64,000 bases of DNA from Legionella lytica (GTDB lineage Bacteria; Pseudomonadota; Gammaproteobacteria; Legionellales; Legionellaceae), in NCBI RefSeq assembly GCF_023921225.1, contig NZ_CP071527.1:384501-448500 (forward strand), in the 5' to 3' direction. A model generated the notes under the pieces. That model made no database searches. It saw only the letters and a program-made list of their open reading frames with translations, and was not told where the DNA came from. The position numbers and the translations under genes are program-made. Below, piece after piece: positions 28,177 to 37,776 of this stretch (position 1 is the first letter of the stretch; each line of letters starts with the position of its first letter).

Positions 28177-28619
28177 TATTTTTCCTCCTTAACCATACTA
28201 ATACTTTGGATAATATATGGGCTACTTGATGGTTGTTTCGTTGCAATAACAATTACAGAAAAGGCCACCTTGATATTAATTTCTGGCAGCAAGATTTCTG
28301 TATTGACGCGTGCAAATTTCATTCCTGAGACAACCCCTGAATCGACTACCTGGGGTTCTATAAGGAAAAGAGGATGAATGGATAGTTCCTTGTCACGGAT
28401 TGTTTCTGCATACCCCCCAAGGAAGACCTTCAGAGCATCCCAGCTATTTATGGTAAATCCTGCTTTATACTCCTCAGGTTCCTCATCTATAGACTTATAA
28501 TCTACACTTAAGGCATTAAGTAAGATTTTTTTGGTCCAGGCGGTTACTGGCATGGGTTCCTTGGCGTAAAGATTGGGAGCCAAAATGATAATGATAGCGA
28601 GTACTAGAGCTCTCATCAC
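28176..28619 (-). CDS. Exported IcmL/DotI-like protein
   Basis: 147 residues with a signal peptide (about 1-19, 'APNLYAKEP'). The rest fits the periplasmic domain of IcmL/DotI/TraM-type proteins: 'AGFTINSWDALKVFL', then 'IEPQVVDSGVVSGMKFARVNTEILLPE', then a beta-rich end 'AFSVIVIATKQ'. In that family a W..F helix is followed by 'P.V...GV..G.Y.W.V..P.L'. Real DotI has an N-terminal membrane anchor and about 210 residues. This is a free-standing periplasmic version, as found in several copies in Legionella. It heads a unit with DUF4442 and lies near the SdhA-like gene. Assignment is by pattern only. Confidence 0.5.
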   Translation of the reverse strand: MMRALVLAIIIILAPNLYAKEPMPVTAWTKKILLNALSVDYKSIDEEPEEYKAGFTINSWDALKVFLGGYAETIRDKELSIHPLFLIEPQVVDSGVVSGMKFARVNTEILLPEINIKVAFSVIVIATKQPSSSPYIIQSISMVKEEK

Positions 28620-28817
28620 TAAAATCCTTTTATATTAACGAGTTATTAAATTAAGTGTAGCAGAAGTATCCATGGATACCCAAGCTGCTTTAGAGGCAAA
28701 AAAACATGTCTTTTGCAGTATCTTGGTTATGGAGTTAAAAATGTCTATACGCTTTGCTAATTTAAGTTCATAATTCATTTTTGTTTTCAGAATTATTAAA
28801 CCAACCGAACGAATTTT

Positions 28818-31646
28818 ATGCAAACTATCAGTATTCGTGGTGCACGAACCCATAATCTCAAAAACCTTGATTTAGACTTACCTCGAGATCAGTTAATTGT
28901 TATTACTGGTTTATCAGGCTCAGGCAAGTCTTCATTGGCCTTTGATACGCTTTATGCCGAAGGACAGCGACGTTATGTTGAATCATTGTCAGCTTATGCC
29001 AGACAATTCTTATCCATGATGGAAAAACCGGATGTTGATTCTATTGAAGGTTTATCGCCAGCTATTTCGATAGAACAAAAAGCAACCTCACATAACCCTC
29101 GTTCTACGGTAGGGACTATTACCGAGGTTTATGACTATTTACGCCTACTTTACGCCCGCGTTGGTGAGCCTCGTTGTCCAACACATCATGTGCGTTTGCA
29201 TGCACAAACAGTCAGTCAAATGGTGGATCAGGTGATGACCTTACCTGCTGATTCCAAAGTGATGATTTTGGCGCCGGTAGTGCGTGAGCGGAAGGGAGAG
29301 CAAGTACAGTTATTCCAACAGTTACAAGCGAAGGGCTATGTGCGGGCGCGTATTGATGGGGAGTTGTATGAGCTTGATTCGCCGCCAAAACTTGGCCTTC
29401 GCACGAAGCATACTATTGAGGTAGTGATTGATCGTTTTAAGGTAAGACCCGAAATTGAACAACGCTTAAGTGAGTCTTTTGAAAATGCGTTGAACTTGGC
29501 TGAGGGGCTCGCAATCGTCGCCTCCATGGATAATCAATTTACTGATTTGGTATTTTCTTCCAAATTTGCGTGTCCTGAATGCGGTTATAGTTTGAGTGAA
29601 CTTGAACCACGCCTTTTCTCTTTTAATAATCCTGTTGGTGCTTGCCCTTCTTGTGATGGCTTGGGAGTGGATCAGTTCTTTGATCCTGAACGCGTAATTC
29701 ATGATGCTACGGCCAGCCTGGCAGAAGGAGCTATTCGTGGTTGGGATAAAAAGACCAATTATTACTTCTCTATGTTGGAATCATTGGCGCAGCATTATGG
29801 TTTTAATACGGACACCGCTTTTTGTGACCTTCCTCAAGAAATGCAGGAGATCATTTTATATGGTAGTGGCCGTGACGTAATTGAGTTTAATTACCATCGA
29901 CCCAATGGTGGTTTTATGTTGAAGCGGCATGCATTTGAAGGTGTCATTCCTAATATGCAACGTCGTTATCGGGAGTCCGATTCCGGGATGATCCGGGAAG
30001 AGCTTGCTAAATATTTATCTTCGCGCCCCTGTCAGACCTGTAGCGGCACACGGTTACGTGAAGAAGCACGTAATGTGTTCATTGATGATAAAAACTTACC
30101 GGAAATTTCCGCATATTCCATAGAAAAGTCATATGAGTTTTTTAAAAATTTGCGTTTAACCGGCTATAAGGGTGAAATTGCCTCCAAGATTAATAAAGAA
30201 ATTGTGGAGCGCTTAGGCTTTTTAGTTAATGTCGGTTTAGATTATTTGTCTTTAACTCGTAGTGCGGAAACTTTATCTGGTGGTGAAGCACAACGTATAC
30301 GTCTTGCGAGTCAAATTGGCTCGGGTTTGGTCGGGGTGATGTATATTTTAGACGAGCCTTCAATTGGTTTACATCAACGTGATAATGATCGTTTATTAAA
30401 AACCTTGATGCATTTACGTAATCAAGGTAATACCGTTATTGTGGTTGAGCATGATGAGGATGCTATTCGTAGTGCAGACTTTGTGTTGGATATTGGGCCT
30501 GGAGCGGGGGTTCATGGCGGTGAAATTGTTGCTCGTGGTACTCCAGAAGAGGTTATGCAGAATCCCGCATCGCTTACAGGACAATATTTGTCAGGCAAAC
30601 AGGCAATAGTTGTGCCAAAAGAACGTTTGCCGGTTAATCCAGAGAAAATGATTCATTTAAAAGGAGTTAACTGCAATAACCTCAAACAGGTTAGTGTTAG
30701 TATTCCTTTAGGCTTGATGACTTGTATTACAGGGGTTTCCGGCTCAGGGAAGTCCAGTTTAATTAATGATACTTTGTATCCGATTGCTGCGAACCAGTTA
30801 AATCGAGCCAGCTTATTTACCCCAGGGGCGGTAAAAGAAATTTCAGGGTTGAATCTCTGTGACAAGGTAATTGATATTGATCAAAGCCCCATTGGTCGGA
30901 CTCCGCGTTCAAACCCTGCGACTTATACGGGCCTATTTACACATGTTCGTGATTTATTTGCCGGAACTCCTGAGGCTAGAGCTCGGGGTTATCAACCAGG
31001 TCGTTTTAGCTTTAATGTTCGAGGTGGACGTTGTGAGGCTTGTCAGGGAGATGGACTCATTAAAGTGGAGATGCACTTTTTGCCGGATATTTATGTTGCC
31101 TGTGATGTGTGTCAGGGTAAGCGTTATAACCGAGAAACCTTGGATATTCAGTATAAGGGGAAGAATATTCATGAAGTTTTAGAAATGACAGTCGAAGATG
31201 CCTGTACCTTTTTTGCTGCTATCCCTGTTTTAGCCAGAAAATGTCAAACCTTGGTGGATGTTGGCCTGTCTTATATTAAATTAGGCCAAAGCGCCACTAC
31301 CTTGTCAGGAGGAGAGGCTCAACGAATTAAACTGGCTCGTGAATTATCAAAGCGTGGCACCGGAAGTACTTTATACATCCTCGACGAACCAACTACGGGC
31401 CTGCATTTTCATGATACTCGCCAGTTGCTCTCAGTCTTATTCCGTTTGCGGGAACAGGGGAATACGATTGTTATTATTGAACATAATCTGGATGTGATAA
31501 AAACGGCGGACTGGATTATTGACTTAGGCCCGGAGGGAGGCAGTAAAGGAGGGCTTGTCGTTGCCACAGGAACCCCAGAGCACGTTGCCGAAAGTCCACA
31601 ATCCTATACCGGACAATTTTTAAAACCACTTCTAAATAAGAAATAA
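28818..31646 (+). CDS. uvrA: Excinuclease ABC subunit A
   Basis: 942 residues, full length. Damage-recognition ATPase of nucleotide excision repair. Two ABC modules are visible: Walker A 'GLSGSGKSS' at about 31-39 and 'GVSGSGKSS' at about 640, each with a later 'LSGGEAQRI' signature and 'ILDEPS/T' Walker B. Two CxxC...CxxC zinc modules are present, 'CPECGY...CPSCDG' and 'CEACQG...CDVCQG'. It is divergent from the IcmL-like gene with a 198-nt spacer. I see no SOS box there; a 12-bp palindrome TATCCATGGATA sits near 28670. Confidence 0.98.
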   Translation: MQTISIRGARTHNLKNLDLDLPRDQLIVITGLSGSGKSSLAFDTLYAEGQRRYVESLSAYARQFLSMMEKPDVDSIEGLSPAISIEQKATSHNPRSTVGTITEVYDYLRLLYARVGEPRCPTHHVRLHAQTVSQMVDQVMTLPADSKVMILAPVVRERKGEQVQLFQQLQAKGYVRARIDGELYELDSPPKLGLRTKHTIEVVIDRFKVRPEIEQRLSESFENALNLAEGLAIVASMDNQFTDLVFSSKFACPECGYSLSELEPRLFSFNNPVGACPSCDGLGVDQFFDPERVIHDATASLAEGAIRGWDKKTNYYFSMLESLAQHYGFNTDTAFCDLPQEMQEIILYGSGRDVIEFNYHRPNGGFMLKRHAFEGVIPNMQRRYRESDSGMIREELAKYLSSRPCQTCSGTRLREEARNVFIDDKNLPEISAYSIEKSYEFFKNLRLTGYKGEIASKINKEIVERLGFLVNVGLDYLSLTRSAETLSGGEAQRIRLASQIGSGLVGVMYILDEPSIGLHQRDNDRLLKTLMHLRNQGNTVIVVEHDEDAIRSADFVLDIGPGAGVHGGEIVARGTPEEVMQNPASLTGQYLSGKQAIVVPKERLPVNPEKMIHLKGVNCNNLKQVSVSIPLGLMTCITGVSGSGKSSLINDTLYPIAANQLNRASLFTPGAVKEISGLNLCDKVIDIDQSPIGRTPRSNPATYTGLFTHVRDLFAGTPEARARGYQPGRFSFNVRGGRCEACQGDGLIKVEMHFLPDIYVACDVCQGKRYNRETLDIQYKGKNIHEVLEMTVEDACTFFAAIPVLARKCQTLVDVGLSYIKLGQSATTLSGGEAQRIKLARELSKRGTGSTLYILDEPTTGLHFHDTRQLLSVLFRLREQGNTIVIIEHNLDVIKTADWIIDLGPEGGSKGGLVVATGTPEHVAESPQSYTGQFLKPLLNKK

Positions 31647-31709
31647 AAACAACATAATTGGCTGCTGTTTGTAATTAATGGCACGGACTTAAGGATTTAA
31701 TTTCACGAG

Positions 31710-31732
31710 TTACTGCGGTTTGACCGCGGTAA
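31710..31732 (+). terminator. Hairpin downstream of uvrA
   Basis: A 9-bp stem with one G-T pair (TTACTGCGG, loop TTTGA, CCGCGGTAA) begins 64 nt after the uvrA stop. No T tract follows, so it is a weak candidate. The rest of the 214-nt gap before lemA is AT-rich and shows no gene. Confidence 0.35.
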
Positions 31733-31860
31733 TTCGGTCCTCCCTATAAGTCATGCAACACATTTATTAAATCACAGAATACTTCTCTTAACGACTACCC
31801 CTGTTATTTTTACTATTTTAAGCTATAACTTAAATAGGATATTTTTTATAGGATAACAAC

Positions 31861-32442
31861 ATGGGTACTTTCTTTCTTGCACTTTTAGTTATCATTGTTC
31901 TTGTAGTGATCTGGGCTATAGGTATTTATAACGTTTTAATCCAGTTAATAGAGACAATTAATAACGACAAAAAGCAAATCGATATTCAATTAGATCGACG
32001 ATTTAAGGTATTCGAATCCCTCATTGATACCGTTAAAAAATACATGGATTACGAGAAAACGACGTTGAAAGATGTTGTGGCCTTACGTAATCAAGCGCAA
32101 GCGGCTAAAGCTGCAGGTGATGAGCAAGGTCGGATTGCCGCAGAGAATGGGATTTCTCAAATTGCATCGGGTCTTAATGTGGTTTTTGAACAATACCCTG
32201 ATTTGAAAGCAAATCAAAATGTGATGCAATTGCAGGAAGAAATTGTGAATACTGAAAACAAATTAGCGTATGCCAAACAAGCATATAACGATGCAATTGA
32301 GCGCTATAATGCGAAGAAAAAGTCCTTCTTTGAATCAATGGTGGTGAACTATTTCTCTTCAGCATTGAATAAAGAGTTTGTTTACTGGGGGCTTCCTGAA
32401 GAACAAATTCAGGCTAGAGAAGACTACACTGTAAAACTTTGA
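31861..32442 (+). CDS. lemA: LemA family protein
   Basis: 193 residues. An N-terminal transmembrane helix (about 3-25, out-in) is followed by 'VLIQLIETINNDKKQIDIQLDRR', the LemA signature, and a helical bundle with 'VALRNQAQ' and 'EEIVNTENKLAYAKQAYNDAIERYN'. Function is unsettled; the family is repeatedly paired with HtpX-type membrane proteases, as here, where htpX starts 9 nt after the stop. The pair forms a two-gene operon. Confidence 0.92.
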   Translation: MGTFFLALLVIIVLVVIWAIGIYNVLIQLIETINNDKKQIDIQLDRRFKVFESLIDTVKKYMDYEKTTLKDVVALRNQAQAAKAAGDEQGRIAAENGISQIASGLNVVFEQYPDLKANQNVMQLQEEIVNTENKLAYAKQAYNDAIERYNAKKKSFFESMVVNYFSSALNKEFVYWGLPEEQIQAREDYTVKL

Positions 32443-32450
32443 GATAGACT

Positions 32451-33479
32451 ATGAGTCTTGCTGACTATCATGGCAGTGCAGGTGACTGGCGCGAACAAAT
32501 AAGAAAAAACCAGCGTAGGACGCGTACGGTAATTGGATTATTTGTTGGGGTTTACTTTGTTGTCGGTTTTATTGCGGATATCGTGGTTTTACAAACCATG
32601 TATCCAGGTATTACCGTACAACAAAGTATGAATGCATTGACTCATTTTCGAGTGATTCCCTACGCTACATTGCTAATGGTTGGTTTTGCGGCAATTTCTT
32701 TATTAATCACGTACTCGCTTTACGACCGCATTATGCTTTTAGGCACTGAGTATCGAGAGATAACCCCGGAAAACGCGCAAAATGTACAAGAACAGCAATT
32801 ATATAATGTAGTGGAGGAAATGACTGTTGCTGCGGGCTTACAGTACGTGCCCAAGGTTTTTATTATCGAAGCAGATTATATGAATGCCTTTGCTAGTGGC
32901 TATAGTGAAAAGTCTGCGATGGTCGCTATCACACGCGGATTAATGGATAAATTGAACCGTGCTGAATTACAAGCCGTTATGGCACATGAATTAAGCCACA
33001 TTCGCCATGGCGATATTAAATTAACCTTAACCGTAGCTGTTTTGAGCAATATTTTGCTTATTGTCGTCGATGTTTTATTTTATTCCGTTTTATTTAGACG
33101 TAATGGTAATGATCGACGTGATAACAATCAATTGTTCATGGTGATTATGATTCTGCGCTATGTCTTACCTTTAATTACTGTTTTATTAACCTTGTTTTTA
33201 AGCCGTACCCGTGAATACATGGCCGATGCAGGCTGTGTTGAATTAATGCGGGATAATGAGCCTATGGCCCGAGCTTTATTGAAGATTAGTTCTGATCATG
33301 AACAAAACGCAGATCATTATTCAGAAGAGTATGGGAATACTGCTCATGAACAAGTGCGTCAGGCATCCTATCTTTTCGACCCATCAGACATCTCTGCGAT
33401 TAAATCCTTAAGCAGTGCTTTTGATACTCATCCGTCAATAGAGCAACGATTGCGTGCTTTGGGTTTTAATCGCAAGTAA
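32451..33479 (+). CDS. htpX: M48 family membrane metallopeptidase HtpX-like
   Basis: 342 residues. The zinc motif H179-E180-x-x-H183 is in 'MAHELSHIRHGD'. The third ligand glutamate is in 'SRTREYMADAGC' (about 262). Two helices at the start (about 26-48 and 70-90) and two after the motif (about 195-215 and 228-250) place the active site on the cytoplasmic side. The family degrades misfolded membrane proteins together with FtsH. The N-terminal 70 residues are longer than in E. coli HtpX and fit the LemA-linked subgroup. Confidence 0.93.
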   Translation: MSLADYHGSAGDWREQIRKNQRRTRTVIGLFVGVYFVVGFIADIVVLQTMYPGITVQQSMNALTHFRVIPYATLLMVGFAAISLLITYSLYDRIMLLGTEYREITPENAQNVQEQQLYNVVEEMTVAAGLQYVPKVFIIEADYMNAFASGYSEKSAMVAITRGLMDKLNRAELQAVMAHELSHIRHGDIKLTLTVAVLSNILLIVVDVLFYSVLFRRNGNDRRDNNQLFMVIMILRYVLPLITVLLTLFLSRTREYMADAGCVELMRDNEPMARALLKISSDHEQNADHYSEEYGNTAHEQVRQASYLFDPSDISAIKSLSSAFDTHPSIEQRLRALGFNRK

Positions 33480-33582
33480 TTACATGAACTTAACTTCAGG
33501 TGAGCCCAAATAAGGCCGTATGTTTTGTTTTTGCTCAGAAAATGGTACAATCTAACACCTTGGTTCATTTGGATTCTTATTC

Positions 33583-34110
33583 ATGTATATCGATGACTCA
33601 GAGTATTCAGGGCGTATTATTTGTTCCAGTGATGGTTTTGAAAATCTTAAAGCTCAGGAGTTTTCCGAAGTTTTTGCTAGGGCTTGTGCTGAAGCAGGGA
33701 TGGGGGCTGTCTATAGTGGCATAAGTGGTGTTGTGAGTAAGTATGCCTATTCATTTTTTCGTCCCGAAATGGTAAGTAATGCTGGTGGCTTTCTTTCTTT
33801 CGCGGGCGTAGGTGCTCTCGCTGCACTTTTAAAATGGATCCCTCAGCTATTAACTAAGGATTACCTAAATAATAACGATTATTTAGCCGAGCATACCAAT
33901 CTGAAGTCGTTTATAGAGAAAAGCTTAAATTTGGCATATACCTTTGCTGCAGTAGCTGCTTCTGCCGCTCTAATCGGTAGCCCAGTTGCACCAACCCTTG
34001 CGTGTACGATGCTATTACCCACAGTTATTTGGGTACTTACTTCCTTAAATGATGGACTCTCGGCGTGCATCACGGCTTGCATTACTTCAGGTTTAGCTAA
34101 AGTGGGCTAA
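33583..34110 (+). CDS. Small membrane protein, unknown function
   Basis: 175 residues, not recognised. A polar N-terminus (about 1-35) is followed by hydrophobic stretches at about 38-55, 66-85, 113-130 and 135-155, rich in Ala, Gly and Cys. The central linker 'LLTKDYLNNNDYLAEHTNLKSF' and the following Ala-rich helix resemble the layout of the 155-residue protein at 3627-4094. A TACAAT box lies about 45 nt upstream. It is followed by a strong terminator and is therefore probably transcribed alone. Confidence 0.6.
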   Translation: MYIDDSEYSGRIICSSDGFENLKAQEFSEVFARACAEAGMGAVYSGISGVVSKYAYSFFRPEMVSNAGGFLSFAGVGALAALLKWIPQLLTKDYLNNNDYLAEHTNLKSFIEKSLNLAYTFAAVAASAALIGSPVAPTLACTMLLPTVIWVLTSLNDGLSACITACITSGLAKVG

Positions 34111-34131
34111 CCTGTTCAAGCTTTTGATTAT

Positions 34132-34161
34132 AAAAATAAGCGCTTGATGCGCTTATTTTTT
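34132..34161 (+). terminator. Rho-independent terminator
   Basis: A perfect 12-bp stem AAAAATAAGCGC / GCGCTTATTTTT with loop TTGAT ends in a run of six T. It lies 21 nt after the stop of the small membrane protein gene. This is the clearest terminator in the window. Confidence 0.9.
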
Positions 34162-34285
34162 GCATATATTTTTATTGTTACCAATACACAATGGGTAGGA
34201 CTCCGAGACATCAAGTTGATATTGCACATTTTAATGCCTCTCTTTTGAACACATTGATTTATCTGCTTTTTTCCCATCTTTATCT

Positions 34286-34315
34286 TGTCTAACGCACTAT
34301 TTTTTGTTTATGATG
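34286..34315 (+). promoter_or_regulatory. Promoter of the beta-barrel gene
   Basis: TTGTCT (34286-34291) and TATGAT (34310-34315) are separated by 18 nt. The coding start is about 42 nt downstream. Confidence 0.4.
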
Positions 34316-34357
34316 GGGGATGATGATAATACCTTCTAGAAAAGGAATTTGGATGTG

Positions 34358-35347
34358 ATGAAAAAGCAAGCGGTAATTCTGTCATTATTTTTATTAGGTA
34401 GTGGGCAAATAGTTTGTGCTGATGCATTGTCCAGAACACGAACTGAAATGGTTAATGAAACCACTAGTAATGTAACTGGTTTTTTGAAAAAGATAACTCC
34501 AGAATTCCTCTATGGATATACTGATTTTCACTTTAAATCATCTTCTTCGGGGAATGTAAACCGTTACAATGGGCATTCAAATCTTTATTCAGCTGGAGCG
34601 GATCATCTTTCCTTCGGCCCTAGCGTAATGGCAGGTGTTTACTATTTTCGAGTCGATACTTCATTAAACTCCGCTTTTTTGTTAGCACCGAGTCCGCTGA
34701 CGACGACCTCTCAAAATATAAAGAATGATACGATTTTTGGTCACGTATTAAAGATTTTTACGCCGCAAATCTATATGGATTTCGCTGCAGGTTATGGACA
34801 AAACAAAATCAATAGCTACTTGACTGTTGCTCCTGGCACTGTAGATGAGACACATGCCTATGCCCGTAATGGTAGCGATAACTGGTTTGTTAGTGCTAAT
34901 GGGATTTATAGAAAAAGCTGGCAAAAGTTTTTGCTAAGAGCAAATTTCGGTGTTTTATATAGCCAAATTGACACCGGTCCTTATTCTTATAAATTCCCTG
35001 CATTAGAAACTATGGTGCCTATTCTAGCTTTAAGGAATAAAGCAACCTTGTTAATGGAAAATGCAGAGCTTGGTTATTTTATTAATCCTAAATTAATGCC
35101 TTTTATTAATGGTGGTTTATTTCAAGTAGCTCAGTTCTCAAATAGCCGTCCTATTGTGAATTCTGCTATTACCGTTAATGGCAGTTTACCTCAATTAAAC
35201 ATGAATAAAGATGGTTTTCGTTTAGGCGGGGGAATTTCCTATACGCATAAGAATGTTACGATGCGTGTTGAGGAAAAATATTACAATGCGAGCAGCACAT
35301 TCCACAGCTTCCAAACTTTGGCCGCTATAGAATACCAGTTTTCATAG
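34358..35347 (+). CDS. Outer-membrane beta-barrel protein (autotransporter-barrel-like)
   Basis: 329 residues from the ATG at 34358; AAAGGA lies 12 nt upstream, so a GTG one codon earlier is also possible. A signal peptide (about 1-21, 'GQIVCADA') precedes repeated amphipathic strands with alternating aromatic residues. The chain ends in 'AAIEYQFS'; penultimate aromatic residues of this type are typical of barrels. Strand patterns such as 'DNWFVSANGIYRKSWQKFLLRANFGVLYSQ' and 'LRLGGGISYTHKNVTMRVEEKYY' fit an autotransporter-type 12-strand barrel. There is no passenger domain. It lies 157 nt upstream of the CHASE2 cyclase. Role unknown. Confidence 0.65.
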   Translation: MKKQAVILSLFLLGSGQIVCADALSRTRTEMVNETTSNVTGFLKKITPEFLYGYTDFHFKSSSSGNVNRYNGHSNLYSAGADHLSFGPSVMAGVYYFRVDTSLNSAFLLAPSPLTTTSQNIKNDTIFGHVLKIFTPQIYMDFAAGYGQNKINSYLTVAPGTVDETHAYARNGSDNWFVSANGIYRKSWQKFLLRANFGVLYSQIDTGPYSYKFPALETMVPILALRNKATLLMENAELGYFINPKLMPFINGGLFQVAQFSNSRPIVNSAITVNGSLPQLNMNKDGFRLGGGISYTHKNVTMRVEEKYYNASSTFHSFQTLAAIEYQFS

Positions 35348-35504
35348 GCATTCTTAGCCGCCTGATGTAATCCGATAATCTCCGACCTGCTGCGGTTCCG
35401 TGGCTCGTTGGGGCTCGGGGAAAACATGAGAGAGTTTCTCGGCACGTAGCCTCTACCTTTATCGCAGTGAAACGGTTACATTCACAGAAAGGACCAATTT
35501 TGCA

Positions 35505-37745
35505 ATGAATGCTCCGCAGTTTTTGCCTAAAATGCTGAAATCCAAATTGACGCAATTTTCTCTTGGTCTTTTTTGTACAGCATTCATTTTTCTTGCGGAT
35601 GTAATCCATCTTCCTTTAGTAAGCTTCCTTATTGATCAGCTAGATGACCGAATTTATGATCAAATTGTTCAATTAAATCGTCGCCCTCATTTACCGAATC
35701 CCAAAGTAGTGATCATTGATATTGATGATCGTTCAGTACAACAGGAGGGGCGCTGGCCCTGGCCGCGTAATAAGCTGGCCGAATTAATTAACAAATTAAA
35801 GGGAGCCGGGATCGTAACTATTGGTATGGATATGGTTATGGCTGAACCTGAAGTAAATTATGCCTTAGGTTTAAAGGATGAGTTATTGCCATTAGTTCCC
35901 AAACTCCCACCTAATCAACAGCAGCTCCCTGCTTTATTAGAGGCGATTGCGCCACATGTTGATAATGACCGTATTTTTGCTCATTCTTTATTGGAGCATA
36001 ATGTTGTTTTGGGATTTTTGTTTCATAATGATCAAGTAGTTAAAAAAGGCGCTTTGCCATCACCCTTAACGACTCCAAATAATACGATTATCTATCGAGG
36101 CGATATGCCTCTTTATCAGTTTTCAGGTTATAACGGGTGTTTGCCTTTGTTTCTTGAGGCGGCTACTCAAGCGGGCTCGGTAGCGAATCTGCCTGACTCT
36201 GATGGCTCAGTGCGTCATGGCTTGATGATCGCAAGCTATGATAACAAGCTCTATGCTACCTTATCGTTGGCAATTGCAATGAATTATTTGATGGTTGATC
36301 ACGTTACCTTGACCACTACGGGCAGTGAGTTAAGTGGAATCCAAATGGGGGCTGTGTTTATACCAACGAATTCTCGAGGTCAAATTCTTATTCCTTTCTG
36401 GGGACTTCCTGGGACATTACCTTACTATTCGGCAACGGATATTATGCAAGGCAATTTTAATCCCAATGAGCTACAAGGCGCCATTGCGGTGGTTGGCTCA
36501 ACCATGATTTTGCTTGCCGATTTACATCAGTCTCCTGTTGCACAATCATTTCCGGGGGTGGAAATGGTAGGCAACATGGTGCAAGGCATCGTGGGGCAGC
36601 AGCTTGTTACCCAATATAATTGGCATACATTCAGTGCTCGCTTGTACCTATTATTATTAGGATTCTTTTTCTCCTGTATCTTCGCCTTTATGGGGGTTAC
36701 AGGTATGTTAGTGTTGGCATTTATCAGTATATTGGCAACCTTGGCTATTTCCGTTTATCTTTTTGTCGCTAAAGGTTTGTATGTGCCCTTAGCTTTCATT
36801 CTGGTACTAATTACCCTTCAGACGGTGGCTAACTATGGTTATTTATTTATTATGGAGCGGCGGCAAAAGAGGAAAATCAATCAGCTGTTTGGTCAATATG
36901 TACCTGAGCAATATGTTAAAGAATTAATTGATTCTCCAGAACAATACAATATGGATGGACAAGAGCGAAATATGACCGTGCAGTTTAGTGATATACGCAA
37001 TTTTACTAGTGTCAGTGAGTCGTTGGAGGCCTCTAATGTTAAGCGGCTATTAAATACATTTTTTACACCGATTACGGAAATAATTTTCAGTTTCCGCGGC
37101 ACTATTGACAAATATGTAGGCGATATGATTGTTGCATTTTGGGGGGCTCCTATGGTTGATGATGATCATGCCTACCATGCAGTCATGGCTTCGTTAACCA
37201 TGATAAATAGCTTGCCAGGAATCAATGAAAAAATGGTGGCAACAGGACTTCCTGCCGTAAATATTGGGGTGGGTTTGGCTACAGGATTAATGAACGTAGG
37301 TGACATGGGATCGGAATTCCGGCGAGCTTATACGGTTCTTGGCGATACGGTAAACCTTGCTTCACGATTACAAGATTTAACCAAATTTTATCATGTAAAT
37401 ATTTTAGTGAGTGATGGAACTCATGCTGCCGATGATCGATTTGTTTGGCGGCCCGTAGATAAAATAACGGTTAAAGGACGTAAAACGGGATTGGTTATCT
37501 ATCAACCAGTTGGTTTGCGTACGGAGGTTGATGATGCAGTTGTGGCTGAATTGGCTGAATACCAAGCAGCTTTAGATGATTATTATGCACGTAACTGGTC
37601 GTCGGCAGAAAAGAAATTTGATATTCTGAAAAGCAAATCTCCGGAAATTTATTTGTATCAAATGTATCTTGAGCGCATTAAAGGATTCGAGGTGGAACCA
37701 CCTGCTGAAGATTGGAGTGGTATTTATGTTCATCTACATAAATAA
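35505..37745 (+). CDS. CHASE2-domain adenylate/guanylate cyclase
   Basis: 746 residues. A membrane helix (about 16-36) is followed by an extracytoplasmic CHASE2 sensor (about 45-375, 'KVVIIDIDDRSVQQEGRWPWPR'). Three helices (about 376-450) follow, then a cytoplasmic class III cyclase domain (about 485-690). Catalytic residues appear intact: metal-binding D496 ('FSDIRNFT') and D540 ('KYVGD'), base-contacting K536 and T610, and transition-state N617 and R621 ('VNLASR'). K plus T suggests ATP, so cAMP as product. AAAGGA 11 nt before ATG supports the start. It precedes a FecR-domain gene by 31 nt, a pairing known from many bacteria. Confidence 0.92.
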   Translation: MNAPQFLPKMLKSKLTQFSLGLFCTAFIFLADVIHLPLVSFLIDQLDDRIYDQIVQLNRRPHLPNPKVVIIDIDDRSVQQEGRWPWPRNKLAELINKLKGAGIVTIGMDMVMAEPEVNYALGLKDELLPLVPKLPPNQQQLPALLEAIAPHVDNDRIFAHSLLEHNVVLGFLFHNDQVVKKGALPSPLTTPNNTIIYRGDMPLYQFSGYNGCLPLFLEAATQAGSVANLPDSDGSVRHGLMIASYDNKLYATLSLAIAMNYLMVDHVTLTTTGSELSGIQMGAVFIPTNSRGQILIPFWGLPGTLPYYSATDIMQGNFNPNELQGAIAVVGSTMILLADLHQSPVAQSFPGVEMVGNMVQGIVGQQLVTQYNWHTFSARLYLLLLGFFFSCIFAFMGVTGMLVLAFISILATLAISVYLFVAKGLYVPLAFILVLITLQTVANYGYLFIMERRQKRKINQLFGQYVPEQYVKELIDSPEQYNMDGQERNMTVQFSDIRNFTSVSESLEASNVKRLLNTFFTPITEIIFSFRGTIDKYVGDMIVAFWGAPMVDDDHAYHAVMASLTMINSLPGINEKMVATGLPAVNIGVGLATGLMNVGDMGSEFRRAYTVLGDTVNLASRLQDLTKFYHVNILVSDGTHAADDRFVWRPVDKITVKGRKTGLVIYQPVGLRTEVDDAVVAELAEYQAALDDYYARNWSSAEKKFDILKSKSPEIYLYQMYLERIKGFEVEPPAEDWSGIYVHLHK

Positions 37746-37776
37746 TTAATGTTTTGTTTATTGTACAGGGAAAAAT

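Noticed and set aside
28620..28817. SOS/LexA box ahead of uvrA
   Set aside because: No CTG-N10-CAG match was found; the TATCCATGGATA palindrome does not fit it.
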